Shown piece by piece: positions 23,963 to 32,911 of a DNA stretch of 64,000 bases. Position 1 is the first letter of the stretch. Each line of letters begins with the position of its first letter. This DNA is from Paenibacillus macerans. GTDB lineage: Bacteria; Bacillota; Bacilli; Paenibacillales; Paenibacillaceae. The notes under the pieces were generated by a model. That model was not told the origin of the DNA and did not search any database. It saw nothing but the letters and a program-made list of their open reading frames with translations. The DNA lies in contig NZ_UGSI01000001.1 in NCBI RefSeq assembly GCF_900454495.1, forward strand, positions 1 to 64,000, written 5' to 3'. The position numbers were made by a program, and so were the translations under genes.

Positions 23963-24250
23963 AATAAAGGCTTAACCTAGAAATCGCTGCTTGACAGGCG
24001 ATTGCCGGAACGACCGGGGCAGCGTCGGCCTTCAAAATAGCGGCTCTTTATGTACTTATTTCGGGAATCCAAGCCTGTTCATCTCCGTTAGCGGCATTTT
24101 AAGTACTTATTTTTCTATGAATGGTCCGGAACACGGGCATTTCCTTGCGGCGGGGGAAGATAGAGGCATAAATTTACTCTATTTCTCCTAAATGAACAGA
24201 TATCATCGGACTAAGGCCATTTTGTATCCTTATTTTTTCAGGAGCTCGAG
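23963..24250 (+). repeat. Dispersed intergenic repeat family 1, copy B (inside the thi leader)
   Basis: Matches copies A and C across its length, from ATAAAGG and GAAATCG to the TCAGGAG end. It lies between the TPP-riboswitch attenuator and tenI, so every thi transcript carries its reverse complement in a leader of nearly 490 bases between aptamer and first gene. Confidence 0.8.
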
Positions 24251-24328
24251 TTTCTTGGGCAGCCCTGGTTTCTGGCTATTCGATTGTTTTGCCAAGCGCC
24301 GTTTTTGGTGGTTAGCCAAAATAAACGC

Positions 24329-24358
24329 CAAAAAACCGCCCTCCTTCAGGAGGGCGGC
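24329..24358 (-). terminator. Attenuator terminator of the thi operon
   Basis: On the minus strand, CCGCCCTCCT pairs with AGGAGGGCGG around a GA-centred loop and is followed by TTTTTT. It starts about 50 bases after the TPP aptamer and is the expected ligand-controlled terminator. Confidence 0.88.
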
Positions 24359-24409
24359 TAAGAACAATAACGGGAAATAAGCCATGACAGGCATCAATCC
24401 ATTCTTAAC

Positions 24410-24497
24410 TCTCCACTTCCCTACGCAGGTATTAACCGGTTCAGGTTCAAAGGGTCCGAATTTGCATTCGTCTCAGCCTTGCGGCACCCCTAGTGTC
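24410..24497 (-). promoter_or_regulatory. TPP (THI-box) riboswitch controlling tenI-thiS-thiG-thiH
   Basis: Minus-strand order of conserved blocks: ACTAGGGGTGCC, GGCTGAGA, ACCCTTTGAACCTGA, GGTTAATACC and GCGTAGGGAAGTGG, the complete thiamine-pyrophosphate aptamer. Ligand binding should favour the hairpin at 24329-24358 and stop transcription before tenI. Confidence 0.96.
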
Positions 24498-24529
24498 GAT
24501 CGATATTGAATTGTTTTATTTTAATATAC

Positions 24530-24558
24530 ACTATACATGCTTAACCAGAAAATAACAA
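24530..24558 (-). promoter_or_regulatory. Sigma-A promoter of the thi operon
   Basis: Minus strand: -35 TTGTTA (24558-24553), 17-base spacer, -10 TATAGT (24535-24530), placing the start about 30 bases before the aptamer. Confidence 0.7.
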
Positions 24559-24676
24559 TTATAAATTTAAATAATAAAATGAATATTTCGGACTATCAAC
24601 GCCTTTGCTAAAATATCCGATAAATGAATCGTCAGTAAATTTTAGTAAATTTTCTAATGAAGGAGAAAATGAAGAA

Positions 24677-25990
24677 ATGAAACGGAAAATTACGGTGTTC
24701 ATTGCAGTGCTTGCTATTATGCTGCTTGGCCAAAATGCGCTTGGATCAGCCTCTGCCCAAGATATCGGTTCGATGATGGGGGGCGGTAATTTCACCGATG
24801 GCAGTACGACACAAACCAAACGTTTTGAGGGGCTTAACGCTATCGGGGCCGGAATGGCCCGCGTCAACGTGTACCCCCAATATTATTATGCGAATGGTAC
24901 GCCAACTCCCGAACGGCTCGACAAGATGATGCTTCAAGCCTACAAATACGGAATTACGCCGATGATCCTGTTCGAATACTACGGTTCTTATGCGGACAAT
25001 GGATTGCCGATCGGCGACTACGATAAATGGTACAGTATCGGCCAGGCTTTCGCCGAACGTTTCCGTCCAAACGGAACATGGGCCCAGAAGAGCGGCATAC
25101 AGGACTGGGGGATTAGCATTTATACGGCGATCAACGAGCCCGATGTGGAAAATGCGATCTCCAAAACGGATTATCACAATGCGCTTGAAGGTTTGGCGGA
25201 CGGTGTGCATTCGGTCGATCCGTCCCTGAAAGTAAATCCCGGCGGATTTGCCAGAGCGAATTCGCACAGTGATTTTACCCTTAGAGGTTACGGGCCGGCG
25301 ATCGCCGATTTGTATAATTCCGGCAAACTCGACGGTATCGATTTGCATACCTACTACGATGTTCAATACGCGCCTATAAAGGGAACTTACAAACATTCTG
25401 CACAGAACAACTTTGATTCCGTCAAAAAGGCTTCCGGCATTACGGCGGATATCCACTTTTACTCGACGGAGTTCAACTTCAAGAAACGCGCGATCACCGA
25501 AGAAGAAGCGGCCAAAGGCTTTCTGACGGCGATTTGGGATAATCTCGGGGTCGTGAAAAATGACGGCCAAACCCCGGCCACCCAATTTGCGTTTCCGTGG
25601 TGCCTCTTTAATTCGACGACCGCCGATGGTTATTACGGTTTAAGTCTGAGCGCGGATTCGTGGGTGCCGACGGCTCGGGGCAAAACGCTGGAGTACGTGA
25701 TCCGAGCGACAAGAGGGATGTCGTTTGCTTCGCTCGATCCCAAGCAAAGCGGAGAATATGTGCTTAGCGGAAACGGCAAATGGATGTGGGTGTGGCAGAA
25801 CCTGAATTATTGGACCGATCATAGCGGCGGCTCCTTTACCATTGATGGCTTGCCGGACGGGACTTACAAGCTGGAAGTTATCGGCTGGGACGGAGTAAGG
25901 GAGACGATCCCGATCTCCGGTGAAGCTTCTTATACCGTCAGCGGTTTGGCCGAAGGGGAAACTTATATGTTTGTGGCTTATACGAAGTAA
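24677..25990 (+). CDS. Secreted clan GH-A-like glycoside hydrolase
   Basis: Exported 437-residue protein. Signal peptide at residues 1-27 (ALGSASAQD). The body is a (beta/alpha)8-type fold with a likely acid/base Glu154 in TAINEPDV and nucleophile Glu265 in YSTEFNF; their spacing and the NEP motif are typical of clan GH-A (GH5, GH30, GH39 and related). The last 80 residues form a beta-rich module (SFTIDGLPDGTYKLEVIGWD). Exact family and substrate are not recognisable. ATG 24677 follows AGGAG by 11 bases. It is divergent from the thi operon and ends at a bidirectional terminator. Confidence 0.75.
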   Translation: MKRKITVFIAVLAIMLLGQNALGSASAQDIGSMMGGGNFTDGSTTQTKRFEGLNAIGAGMARVNVYPQYYYANGTPTPERLDKMMLQAYKYGITPMILFEYYGSYADNGLPIGDYDKWYSIGQAFAERFRPNGTWAQKSGIQDWGISIYTAINEPDVENAISKTDYHNALEGLADGVHSVDPSLKVNPGGFARANSHSDFTLRGYGPAIADLYNSGKLDGIDLHTYYDVQYAPIKGTYKHSAQNNFDSVKKASGITADIHFYSTEFNFKKRAITEEEAAKGFLTAIWDNLGVVKNDGQTPATQFAFPWCLFNSTTADGYYGLSLSADSWVPTARGKTLEYVIRATRGMSFASLDPKQSGEYVLSGNGKWMWVWQNLNYWTDHSGGSFTIDGLPDGTYKLEVIGWDGVRETIPISGEASYTVSGLAEGETYMFVAYTK

Positions 25991-26012
25991 TTTGCAAGTT
26001 ATGATAATAAAT

Positions 26013-26041
26013 AGAAGAACCGTGTTGAGCACGGCTCTTCT
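26013..26041. terminator. Bidirectional terminator between convergent hydrolase genes
   Basis: AGAAGAACCGTG (26013-26024) pairs with CACGGCTCTTCT (26030-26041), one mismatch. T-rich sequence follows on the minus side (ATTTATTA). Confidence 0.75.
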
Positions 26042-26060
26042 CGTTCAATAGATGGGAATA

Positions 26061-27341
26061 TCATTTTTTGCTGCCGATCAACAAAACATCCGCTTCGAAT
26101 TCGTGCATTTCAATGATCGTGATGTTCTCGCGGACGGTAACCTGAGGGACCGCGAATCGCCGGTGCTCCAGGTCGATAAGCGTAAATTCGTAGCCGCCGA
26201 GGTCGGCATCCAGCTTCAGCACGGTGTTGACCGGCACATAAACGGCCATCTTGCCGAAGCCGGCGGTGGCGGCCGCGCGGATTTCTTCCGTGTTCTTCAG
26301 CACAATATTCCAGGGGCGCAGATCGGCCAAGCCGTATAGCTCAAACAGCCGTTTGGCAAACCCGTAATCCCAGGCTCCTTCAAATTTTAGCGCGGACCGC
26401 CAATCGTAAGGGCTGTCGAAGCCTTCGCCGGTCACGCCGAAGCGCCGGCCTTTTTCATGCCAGCTCCAGATCCCGTGCGCCCCGTAAGTCACACCCGCTG
26501 CGGCCCCGGAAAGCAGGCTTTGCCAGGCGGCTTTGCGGACATCGGTCCGGGTAAAGCGGCCGTAAACCCGGCGGCTGTAGCCCATCTGTTCATAGCAGGG
26601 TTCGGAATTGATGACCGGCCGGGTCGCAGGCTTATTGTAAAATTCCTGGGCCAACGTATACGCCGTTGCTTGAAATTGCGAATTGTGGCCGGACTGGTAC
26701 ATATAGAAATCGAGATCGGGATTGCCGGAAAATTCATCGGGCAACATCGCCAGTCTGCCTTGAATATGCAGCGTGGTCAAACACTGCGGACTATGCTGCT
26801 TCACGGTGCGCAGCGCGGTCAAGTAATATTGGTTGGCGCGTTCGGAAGGAAAGTCGGTATCTCCGCTGATCACATAGATCGGGTAATATTTAGAAAACCG
26901 GTTGGCCGCATAGCGGACGTAGGACTCTACCGCTTCCAGCGGCATTTTCTTCTCTTCCCGCAGCTTGGCAGCCCAGGTGTCCGGGATATAATTGCACCAT
27001 AACAGGACAAGCGCGGGGACAAAACCTCTGTCTACCGCCATTTGCACCATCGTTTCCGCCCTGTCGAAATAGGATTCGTTGAATTCGAAAAAATTGTAAC
27101 TCCCGTCCGCATCGCTGGCGAAAGGCTCATACTTTAGCTCACTGCCGCTGGCATCCCATTGCCGCAGCAAATTCATCTGCAGCACATTAAAGCCTTGCTG
27201 CTTGCGGTAATCCAGATAGTAGGCCCATTCCTCCAGGGTAATGTTGGTAAATGCGCTCCAGACGGTATCGGCCAAATAGAAAAAAGGCGTGTCCTCATGC
27301 ACGAAATAACGTTTGTTTGCGGATATTCCAAGTTTGATCAT
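26061..27341 (-). CDS. DUF4038 / apiosidase-like (GH140-related) glycoside hydrolase
   Basis: Cytoplasmic 426-residue enzyme with no signal peptide. The N-terminal block FVHEDTPFFYLADTVWSAF and GFNVLQMNLL match the DUF4038 apiosidase-like TIM barrel, whose characterised members (GH140) release apiose-containing side chains from rhamnogalacturonan II. YPIYVISGDTDFP and RPVINSEPCYEQMG carry the probable catalytic acidic residues; a C-terminal beta domain follows from about residue 340. It lies immediately downstream of a PTS operon but behind a terminator. Intracellular location suggests action on an imported oligosaccharide. Confidence 0.8.
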   Translation of the reverse strand: MIKLGISANKRYFVHEDTPFFYLADTVWSAFTNITLEEWAYYLDYRKQQGFNVLQMNLLRQWDASGSELKYEPFASDADGSYNFFEFNESYFDRAETMVQMAVDRGFVPALVLLWCNYIPDTWAAKLREEKKMPLEAVESYVRYAANRFSKYYPIYVISGDTDFPSERANQYYLTALRTVKQHSPQCLTTLHIQGRLAMLPDEFSGNPDLDFYMYQSGHNSQFQATAYTLAQEFYNKPATRPVINSEPCYEQMGYSRRVYGRFTRTDVRKAAWQSLLSGAAAGVTYGAHGIWSWHEKGRRFGVTGEGFDSPYDWRSALKFEGAWDYGFAKRLFELYGLADLRPWNIVLKNTEEIRAAATAGFGKMAVYVPVNTVLKLDADLGGYEFTLIDLEHRRFAVPQVTVRENITIIEMHEFEADVLLIGSKK

Positions 27342-27369
27342 AGGCTATCGCTCCAGCTATCGTAATGGC

Positions 27370-27407
27370 GAAAAACGGCGGATGGTGTAAATTGCCCGCC
27401 GTTTTTC
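27370..27407 (-). terminator. Rho-independent terminator after the PTS operon
   Basis: GAAAAACGGCGG (27370-27381) pairs perfectly with CCGCCGTTTTTC (27396-27407); the U-run lies in the descending arm on the minus strand. It separates the EIIC gene from the apiosidase-like gene. Confidence 0.75.
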
Positions 27408-27431
27408 GTTTTGTTCCTCTTTATAATACTA

Positions 27432-28736
27432 TTATAGGGAAACCGGACTTACTGTGGCTACGTCGGACCCTTCTTGCTTATTTTTTTCCTCGGCTGCGCG
27501 TTCTTTATTCAAGAGCTGTTTGTCCAGCGCCCGGAAGAACGGATAGTAAATCAGCATGCAAATCGGAACCAGCACCAGCTGCGCTGCGGCCAATTTCCAG
27601 CTGCCCTCAATAAAACCAAGCGCAACAATAGGTGTGCCAAACGGCGGATAAATTCCAATCGGCGCCGGCAACAGGCCGACCGTAGTCGCCGCGTATCCAA
27701 GCACCGCGCACACAAGCGGAGCCGCCACAAACGGAATGGCCAATATAGGATTCAATACGACCGGAATCCCGAAGATCAGCGGTTCGTGAATCGAGAAAAA
27801 GGTTCCCGGAAGGCCCAGCTTGCCGATGGTGCGCAGCTGCTTGCTTTTGGCCATAAACACCAGCAGCAGGGCAAACCCCAGCATCGGCGCATAGTTGCAG
27901 AAGATGGACCAGAAAGCGACGCCGATAATGTTCGGCAGCGGAGCTCCGGCTTGAAACGCTTCGAGATTGGCCAAGTCCAGGCTCATCCAAATCGGCTTCA
28001 CGATCGCCAGGATAACGATGGCCCCATGAATGCCGAACATCCACAGCGCCTGCATAATCAGCACGGCGATAATCAAGGCTCCAAGCGATCCGCCGAGTCC
28101 TTCCAGCGGTACCTGCAAATACGTGTAAATAAATTCATGGACCGTGCCGAAAGACGTTTGCATGAACAGCCCGGCCACAACGACGAACACCAGAGCCACC
28201 AGAATGGCGGGAATCAGTCCGGAAAAGGTTTTAACCACGGTTGGCGGAACACTGTCCGGCATTTTAAGCGTCCAATTGCGGTCGACGATCCAGATATACA
28301 GGCGCGCGGCGAGCAGGCCGACGATCATGGCGACGAATAATCCTTGCGCCCCCAGCCATTGCAGCGGCAACGCCCGCACCGTATCAAAAGTCTGTACGGG
28401 GGTGACGATTAAAAATGAGAGCAAGGCGGTAGCCGCGGGAAGCAGCGGGTCTTTGTCGAAAGCTTGAGCCAGCCTGTAGGCGATGAAGAACACCGCATAT
28501 AATGCGATAATCCCGGTGGTCATCGTCGAGGCCAGACCGATAATGCCCTTCACCGGGGCGATGAAGTTCTGATAAGGCTCCCACGCCAGCGCGGAGAAAA
28601 GCGTGGCGAAGGCGCCGATGATCAAGAAGGGAAGGGTGGACATCAGCCCGTTGGAAATGGCGCTCATGTAACGGTTTTGCTGAATTTTCCCGGCCGCTCT
28701 TTGCAGTTTGTGCGAGAACTTTGGTTGATTGTTCAT
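27432..28736 (-). CDS. PTS lactose/cellobiose-family EIIC permease
   Basis: Membrane component (434 residues) of a sugar phosphotransferase system: it binds and translocates a disaccharide, probably a beta-glucoside or similar, while EIIB phosphorylates it. N-terminal KIQQNRYMSAISNGLMSTLPFLIIGA and the IHEPLIFGIPVVLNP loop (the conserved NEP/HEP sugar-binding motif) are typical of CelB-type EIIC. About ten membrane helices, then a charged C-terminus. The start at 28736 lacks a strong ribosome site but matches the family N-terminus. Order EIIA-EIIB-EIIC on one strand behind the LicR-like activator. Confidence 0.92.
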   Translation of the reverse strand: MNNQPKFSHKLQRAAGKIQQNRYMSAISNGLMSTLPFLIIGAFATLFSALAWEPYQNFIAPVKGIIGLASTMTTGIIALYAVFFIAYRLAQAFDKDPLLPAATALLSFLIVTPVQTFDTVRALPLQWLGAQGLFVAMIVGLLAARLYIWIVDRNWTLKMPDSVPPTVVKTFSGLIPAILVALVFVVVAGLFMQTSFGTVHEFIYTYLQVPLEGLGGSLGALIIAVLIMQALWMFGIHGAIVILAIVKPIWMSLDLANLEAFQAGAPLPNIIGVAFWSIFCNYAPMLGFALLLVFMAKSKQLRTIGKLGLPGTFFSIHEPLIFGIPVVLNPILAIPFVAAPLVCAVLGYAATTVGLLPAPIGIYPPFGTPIVALGFIEGSWKLAAAQLVLVPICMLIYYPFFRALDKQLLNKERAAEEKNKQEGSDVATVSPVSL

Positions 28737-28813
28737 AAATTTTCAACTCCTGCTCAAGGCTTCATAATGAGATGCTGGAGAACGCTTCCATTTGTGCGGA
28801 TTAAGCGCTTGCC

Positions 28814-29113
28814 TCAAAGGGCCAAAGCGTCGGCAAGCACTTTTTCCCCGTTCATCATCCCGTAGTCCATCGTATTAATAACGCTTACTTTGATGCCTTG
28901 GGGTTCATATTTTGCTTTGAAATCGCCTTCCAGATAACCGACCTGCGGTCCGATGAGCAGGACATCCGTCTTGTCCGCGTACTCTTTAAAGGAACTTTCG
29001 GAAGTGGCTCTGATTTCGACCTCCAGGTTTTGCGCCTCTGCGGCCTTTTTCATCTTCTGCACAAGCATGCTCGTCGACATTCCCGCTGCGCAAACCAATG
29101 TAATTTGTTTCAT
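28814..29113 (-). CDS. PTS lactose/cellobiose-family EIIB phosphocarrier
   Basis: Cytoplasmic EIIB of 99 residues, the normal length. Cys8 in the P-loop-like LVCAAGMSTSMLV accepts phosphate from EIIA and passes it to the incoming sugar. VLLIGPQVGYL and VINTMDYGMMNG are further family blocks. AAGGAGG precedes the ATG. It lies between EIIA and EIIC. Confidence 0.94.
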   Translation of the reverse strand: MKQITLVCAAGMSTSMLVQKMKKAAEAQNLEVEIRATSESSFKEYADKTDVLLIGPQVGYLEGDFKAKYEPQGIKVSVINTMDYGMMNGEKVLADALAL

Positions 29114-29157
29114 GTTGTTTCCTCCTTAACCGTTGCAAGTTTTAGCGTGTTTTCTTT

Positions 29158-29472
29158 TCATCGGCGGTCCAGTTTGTTGTAAAGGTCCACGATATGTTCG
29201 GCCAAGTCCCGGATCGTGATCGCCGACATCAGATGATCCTGCGCATGTACCATCAGCAGCGTGACCTCATGGGAGGTCCCGTCCGCTTCCGATTGGATCA
29301 AACGGGTTTGCGCCTTATGCGCTTTGACCAGTTCGGCTTTGCCTTCATTCAGACATTCCGCGGCTTGCTCCGCTTGACCCCGTTGGGCCAGACGGATGGC
29401 TTCCATCGCCTTGCTCTTGGCGACGCCTGCGTTTGTAATGATCTCCATAATGATTTCCTGGTACTCATCCAC
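29158..29472 (-). CDS. PTS lactose/cellobiose-family EIIA
   Basis: Trimeric all-helical EIIA, 104 residues. His76 in MVHAQDHLMSA is the phosphorylation site used by HPr. NAGVAKSKAMEAIRLAQRG is the conserved first helix pair. GTG at 29472 is chosen because GAGGTGA lies five bases upstream and the resulting N-terminus matches the family; a TTG at 29508 in the same frame has no such site. First structural gene after the regulator. Confidence 0.93.
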   Translation of the reverse strand: MDEYQEIIMEIITNAGVAKSKAMEAIRLAQRGQAEQAAECLNEGKAELVKAHKAQTRLIQSEADGTSHEVTLLMVHAQDHLMSAITIRDLAEHIVDLYNKLDRR

Positions 29473-29569
29473 TGCTATCACCTCGTAGTATGTCTCTGTC
29501 TCTTGCAACTTCAGTGTATCCGATTACATTCAACTTCTGTATGCATTCCTTTTCCGCTGCTAGCGGAAA

Positions 29570-31555
29570 TCAGCTGTTATGTCTCATAAGGACTCGGGCG
29601 AATTCATCATAGGCATCGCAAGCCAGCATCTGCTGGACGATTTCCGGATCATCCACGATCCTCATCAAATGGTCGTACATGGCCGTCGGGGGTTCCTCGC
29701 CGTTCTTGTCTATGCTGAGCAAGCAGATGAACTGCACGGGCTTGCCGCCCCAGGCAATGGGTTGCTTCAGGGTGCAAACCGCCCATACGGTGCCGTCGCT
29801 TTGCGGAATGATCGGATGGGGGATGGCCACTAAATTTCCATAAGCGGTGGGCGCGGCATGTTCGCGCTCCAGGACCAGTCCGATGAAGCCCTCGGCGGAA
29901 GCGATCAAGCCGGCCGCATGGATGCGTCTTCCCAGAAACGAAATAACTTCCTCCTTGCTCGCGAAGCTTTGTTTCAGAAAGACAAGGTCTTCCCGAATAT
30001 AGTGAAGAGGGTGCTCTTCTGCGCCGTTTAGCAGGGCTTCTATTTTATCCATATCGCCTGTACCGAGCAAGGTTTGAACCACGACGACCGGAACCGGCAG
30101 CGTCTGCGGAATAGGCACCGTGCTGACGACGAAATCGACTGCTTGCAGCGGAAACTGCGAAAGCTTGTAGTATGGGGTCGTTCCCGCCACTTCAAGCCGG
30201 GCCCCAAACGTGTTTTGCAATTTATATTGAAGCAGGCGCGCGCTGCCAACCCCGGAAGTGCAGACTACAAGGCAGCGCTTGGGTCCGCAGCTTATTCGTT
30301 TGCGTTCCAGGGCGGCGCCGACGTGAATCGCTAAAAATCCCATCTCCGCTTCCGGAATCGCAATATTCAGTTTGCTTTCAATGAATTTGGCGGCGATGAC
30401 TCCGGCTTGAAAGGCTAGCGGATAGTTGGTTTTCACATGGTCCAGCAGCGGATTGCGAATGTTCATCCCGTATTTCACCCGATTCAGCGCCGGTTTCAGA
30501 TGCAGGCAAACGCCCATCAGCAGCTCGGAATCATGGCCGAGGTTTAAATTCAAGTCCCGGTCGATTTCGGCCAGAATGCTTTTTCCCAGTTCATAGATTT
30601 GCGCATCCAGCAGCTTGTCCGGCGTTATATTCTCGGTTTGCTGATCTTTGATCCCCGTAAGCCATTTATTTCCGGCCAGATGCAGGGAGATATAGGCGAC
30701 TTCGGTTTCCGGAAAAACGATATCCAATGCTTCCCCGATTAGCGCCACGATTTGCTCAGCGGCCCTATATTCCCCGCTGCTGCGGATATCCGCGATTTCC
30801 GCCGAAGGCATGGTTACCTGGTTGCCGTCGCGGATTCGCTTACAGGCGATCGCTATATGAACGACCAAGTTGCTGAAGGCCACATCGGAAAGGGTTACGC
30901 CAAACTTTTGAATCTGTTCCAGAACGATTCCGCGGATCAGGGTCATCTCTCCGGGCGCGAGTATGCGCGGCGCGTTGTCCAATCCGCCGATTTGCTCGCC
31001 GCTTGAACGGTTGATGATAAATTCGGACATGCAAAAGCGCAGACGCATTTCATCGCCTTTGAGTCTGATGCCGTAATTGGGGCGTGCATCGATCGAGATT
31101 CCGTAATTCTTAAGTGTTCGCTTGACCTCTTTAAAATCATTATTCAGGGTGGAGCGGCTTACAAACAGTTCTTCGGCCAAATCCTCCAGCTTTAAAAAAT
31201 GATCCGCAATCAGGAGCCGCCTGATGATATGCATTTGACGATATTCGGGGGAGGCGGGATCATTGGGTTCGTTTACGATGAACAACTGCTGCAGCAGATC
31301 GCGGAAAGCGCGGTTATCCGCTATTTTAAGCGCGTATCCCCTTGACCGAACAGGCTCAATGGCTGCCCCGTGCTTGTTCAAAAAATCATCCAGCTCCCGA
31401 ATATCGCTGCGAATCGTTCGTGAACTGACTTGAATCAATTTGGCAAGATACTCGCTTTTGACAGGAGCGTCGGAAACCAGCAAATGCTGGAGAATGGAAA
31501 CCATGCGTGCATTCATTTCAAGAGGCAGCTCCTTTCCTGCGGAATTTTTTTTCAT
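29570..31555 (-). CDS. LicR/MtlR-type PTS-regulated transcriptional activator
   Basis: 661-residue modular regulator. Order: N-terminal helix-turn-helix (VKSEYLAKLIQVSSRTIRSD), a second Mga-like HTH (LKLEDLAEELFVSRSTLNND), two PRD domains with regulatory histidines in VVHIAIA, YISLHLAG, CLHLKP and LAIHVGAAL, a Gat-type EIIB domain (CLVVCTSGVGSARLL) and a C-terminal EIIA-2 domain (VAIPHP). Such proteins are activated through HPr phosphorylation and switched off by the cognate EII components when sugar is absent. It lies directly upstream of, and on the same strand as, the EIIA-EIIB-EIIC genes, its probable targets. Confidence 0.94.
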   Translation of the reverse strand: MKKNSAGKELPLEMNARMVSILQHLLVSDAPVKSEYLAKLIQVSSRTIRSDIRELDDFLNKHGAAIEPVRSRGYALKIADNRAFRDLLQQLFIVNEPNDPASPEYRQMHIIRRLLIADHFLKLEDLAEELFVSRSTLNNDFKEVKRTLKNYGISIDARPNYGIRLKGDEMRLRFCMSEFIINRSSGEQIGGLDNAPRILAPGEMTLIRGIVLEQIQKFGVTLSDVAFSNLVVHIAIACKRIRDGNQVTMPSAEIADIRSSGEYRAAEQIVALIGEALDIVFPETEVAYISLHLAGNKWLTGIKDQQTENITPDKLLDAQIYELGKSILAEIDRDLNLNLGHDSELLMGVCLHLKPALNRVKYGMNIRNPLLDHVKTNYPLAFQAGVIAAKFIESKLNIAIPEAEMGFLAIHVGAALERKRISCGPKRCLVVCTSGVGSARLLQYKLQNTFGARLEVAGTTPYYKLSQFPLQAVDFVVSTVPIPQTLPVPVVVVQTLLGTGDMDKIEALLNGAEEHPLHYIREDLVFLKQSFASKEEVISFLGRRIHAAGLIASAEGFIGLVLEREHAAPTAYGNLVAIPHPIIPQSDGTVWAVCTLKQPIAWGGKPVQFICLLSIDKNGEEPPTAMYDHLMRIVDDPEIVQQMLACDAYDEFARVLMRHNS

Positions 31556-31900
31556 GTGATTATTAAGTGTAAATTTAGCTTGTTATTCACGAAGTTTATA
31601 TAAATATAAGCATGAGTGCTGTGTTTATTCGATATTACTATGTCATTTAGCAAAAGAGCAAGAAGTTTCAATTTAAAAAGTTTATATGTTCATTGATTAA
31701 TTTTAGTAATTTATTTAGTTTGAGCCGAATCTAATTGTTTTCTGCTTCGGGAAGAGATAAAAGTAACGGCGCTATAGGGTTTTTCAATGCCTTATATCGC
31801 CGTAGTTTCGCAATAGACTAAAAAATGCCGGATTTTCATGAAATATTCTGAAAATGGCCGGAAAAATATCCTTGAACGCTCTTTTCCCCGCGGTTTATAG
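31556..31900. other. AT-rich intergenic region with two inverted repeats
   Basis: ACGGCGCTATAGGG (31766-31779) is matched by CCTTATATCGCCGT (31790-31803), two mismatches. CCGGATTTTCA (31828-31838) is matched by TGAAAATGGCCGG (31849-31861). Neither is followed by a T-run, so they are not typical terminators. No gene is seen. The licR-like promoter should lie near 31560-31680. Confidence 0.5.
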
Positions 31901-31929
31901 TTGAAGCGATATAAGACATTCTATATAAT
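31901..31929 (+). promoter_or_regulatory. Sigma-A promoter of the ArAE-type gene
   Basis: TTGAAG (31901-31906), 17-base spacer, perfect TATAAT (31924-31929), about 30 bases before the coding start. Confidence 0.75.
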
Positions 31930-31961
31930 ACGGGTCTGAGTTTAACTAGGGGTTGATTGGA

Positions 31962-32894
31962 TTGAAATGGGTCATTGGATTGCGCAATGTGAAGACGGGG
32001 ATTGCGATCTTCATCTGTTTAATCGTGTCCAAGCTTCTGCACTTGGAGTATCCTTTTTACGCGGCGATCGCGACCATTATTTCGATGGAAAATTCGGTGA
32101 CCAATTCGTTTAAAGCGGGCAAACACCGCACGATGGGGACGTTTATCGGCGCGATCGTCGGCGCCGGCTTCGCTTTTCTCGAGCCGCGGAACGCGTTTTA
32201 CTGCGCCATCGGGGTCATGGTGGTGATCTACATTTGCAATCTGCTGAAATGGAACAAGTCGGTTTCGATCGCGTGCATCGTATTTCTGGCCATTATGCTT
32301 AATCTAAAAACGGGCGAAAATCCGCTTGCTTACGGGTTTCACCGGATTACGGACACGCTGATCGGGATCGCCGTCGCGGTCATCGTCAATTACGTCGTGT
32401 TTCCGCCCAGGCATGAAGTCAGCCTGAACAAAGCGCGCAAAGAGCTGGCCAAACGGATGGCCGAAATGTTCGAGCAGATGGCCGAGCACGGAGAAGAACC
32501 CGACTTAAAAAGCCTTCGTTCCCAGCTCAGCAGCCTGGAGAATTATTATCAGCTGTGCAAATACGAGTTCCATCTCAAAAAAGATCTCAGCGCCACGATG
32601 GACCAGATCGGCGAGGAGATCGAGTCGTACCGGCGTATTTACGAGCATTTTATCATTTTGCGGCGGCTGATTGACGAGCATCGCTTGAAGCTGGAGCCGG
32701 ATGGCCGCGTTGAATCCGATGCGGCGGAACGAAGCCGAACCGGGGAGGCAGAAAACGGAATGGAAGCCGGCGCGGCCCCGGCGGTCGTGTACGATTATCA
32801 CATGAAATGGATTTACGATGAAATGCAGAAGCTCGGACTGCCCGTTCCGCTTAAAGAGCTGATTCGGTGGGCGGGCGGCCTTAGCGAAAGCTAG
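31962..32894 (+). CDS. Aromatic acid exporter family (ArAE_1 / DUF939, YqjA-like) membrane protein
   Basis: About 310 residues. The N-terminal half has four to five membrane helices with the family pattern (NVKTGIAIFICLIVSKLLHL, YPFYAAIATIISMENS, KHRTMGTFIGAIVGAGFAF); the C-terminal half is a charged helical cytoplasmic domain (ELAKRMAEMFEQMAEHGEE). Related proteins are annotated as aromatic acid exporters or fusaric-acid-resistance-like pumps; function is mostly unproven. TTG at 31962 is preferred because AGGGG lies nine bases upstream; a TTG at 31953 abuts that site. A non-conserved acidic stretch lies near residues 250-270. Confidence 0.85.
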   Translation: MKWVIGLRNVKTGIAIFICLIVSKLLHLEYPFYAAIATIISMENSVTNSFKAGKHRTMGTFIGAIVGAGFAFLEPRNAFYCAIGVMVVIYICNLLKWNKSVSIACIVFLAIMLNLKTGENPLAYGFHRITDTLIGIAVAVIVNYVVFPPRHEVSLNKARKELAKRMAEMFEQMAEHGEEPDLKSLRSQLSSLENYYQLCKYEFHLKKDLSATMDQIGEEIESYRRIYEHFIILRRLIDEHRLKLEPDGRVESDAAERSRTGEAENGMEAGAAPAVVYDYHMKWIYDEMQKLGLPVPLKELIRWAGGLSES

Positions 32895-32911
32895 TATGGG
32901 CACCGCTTGCC

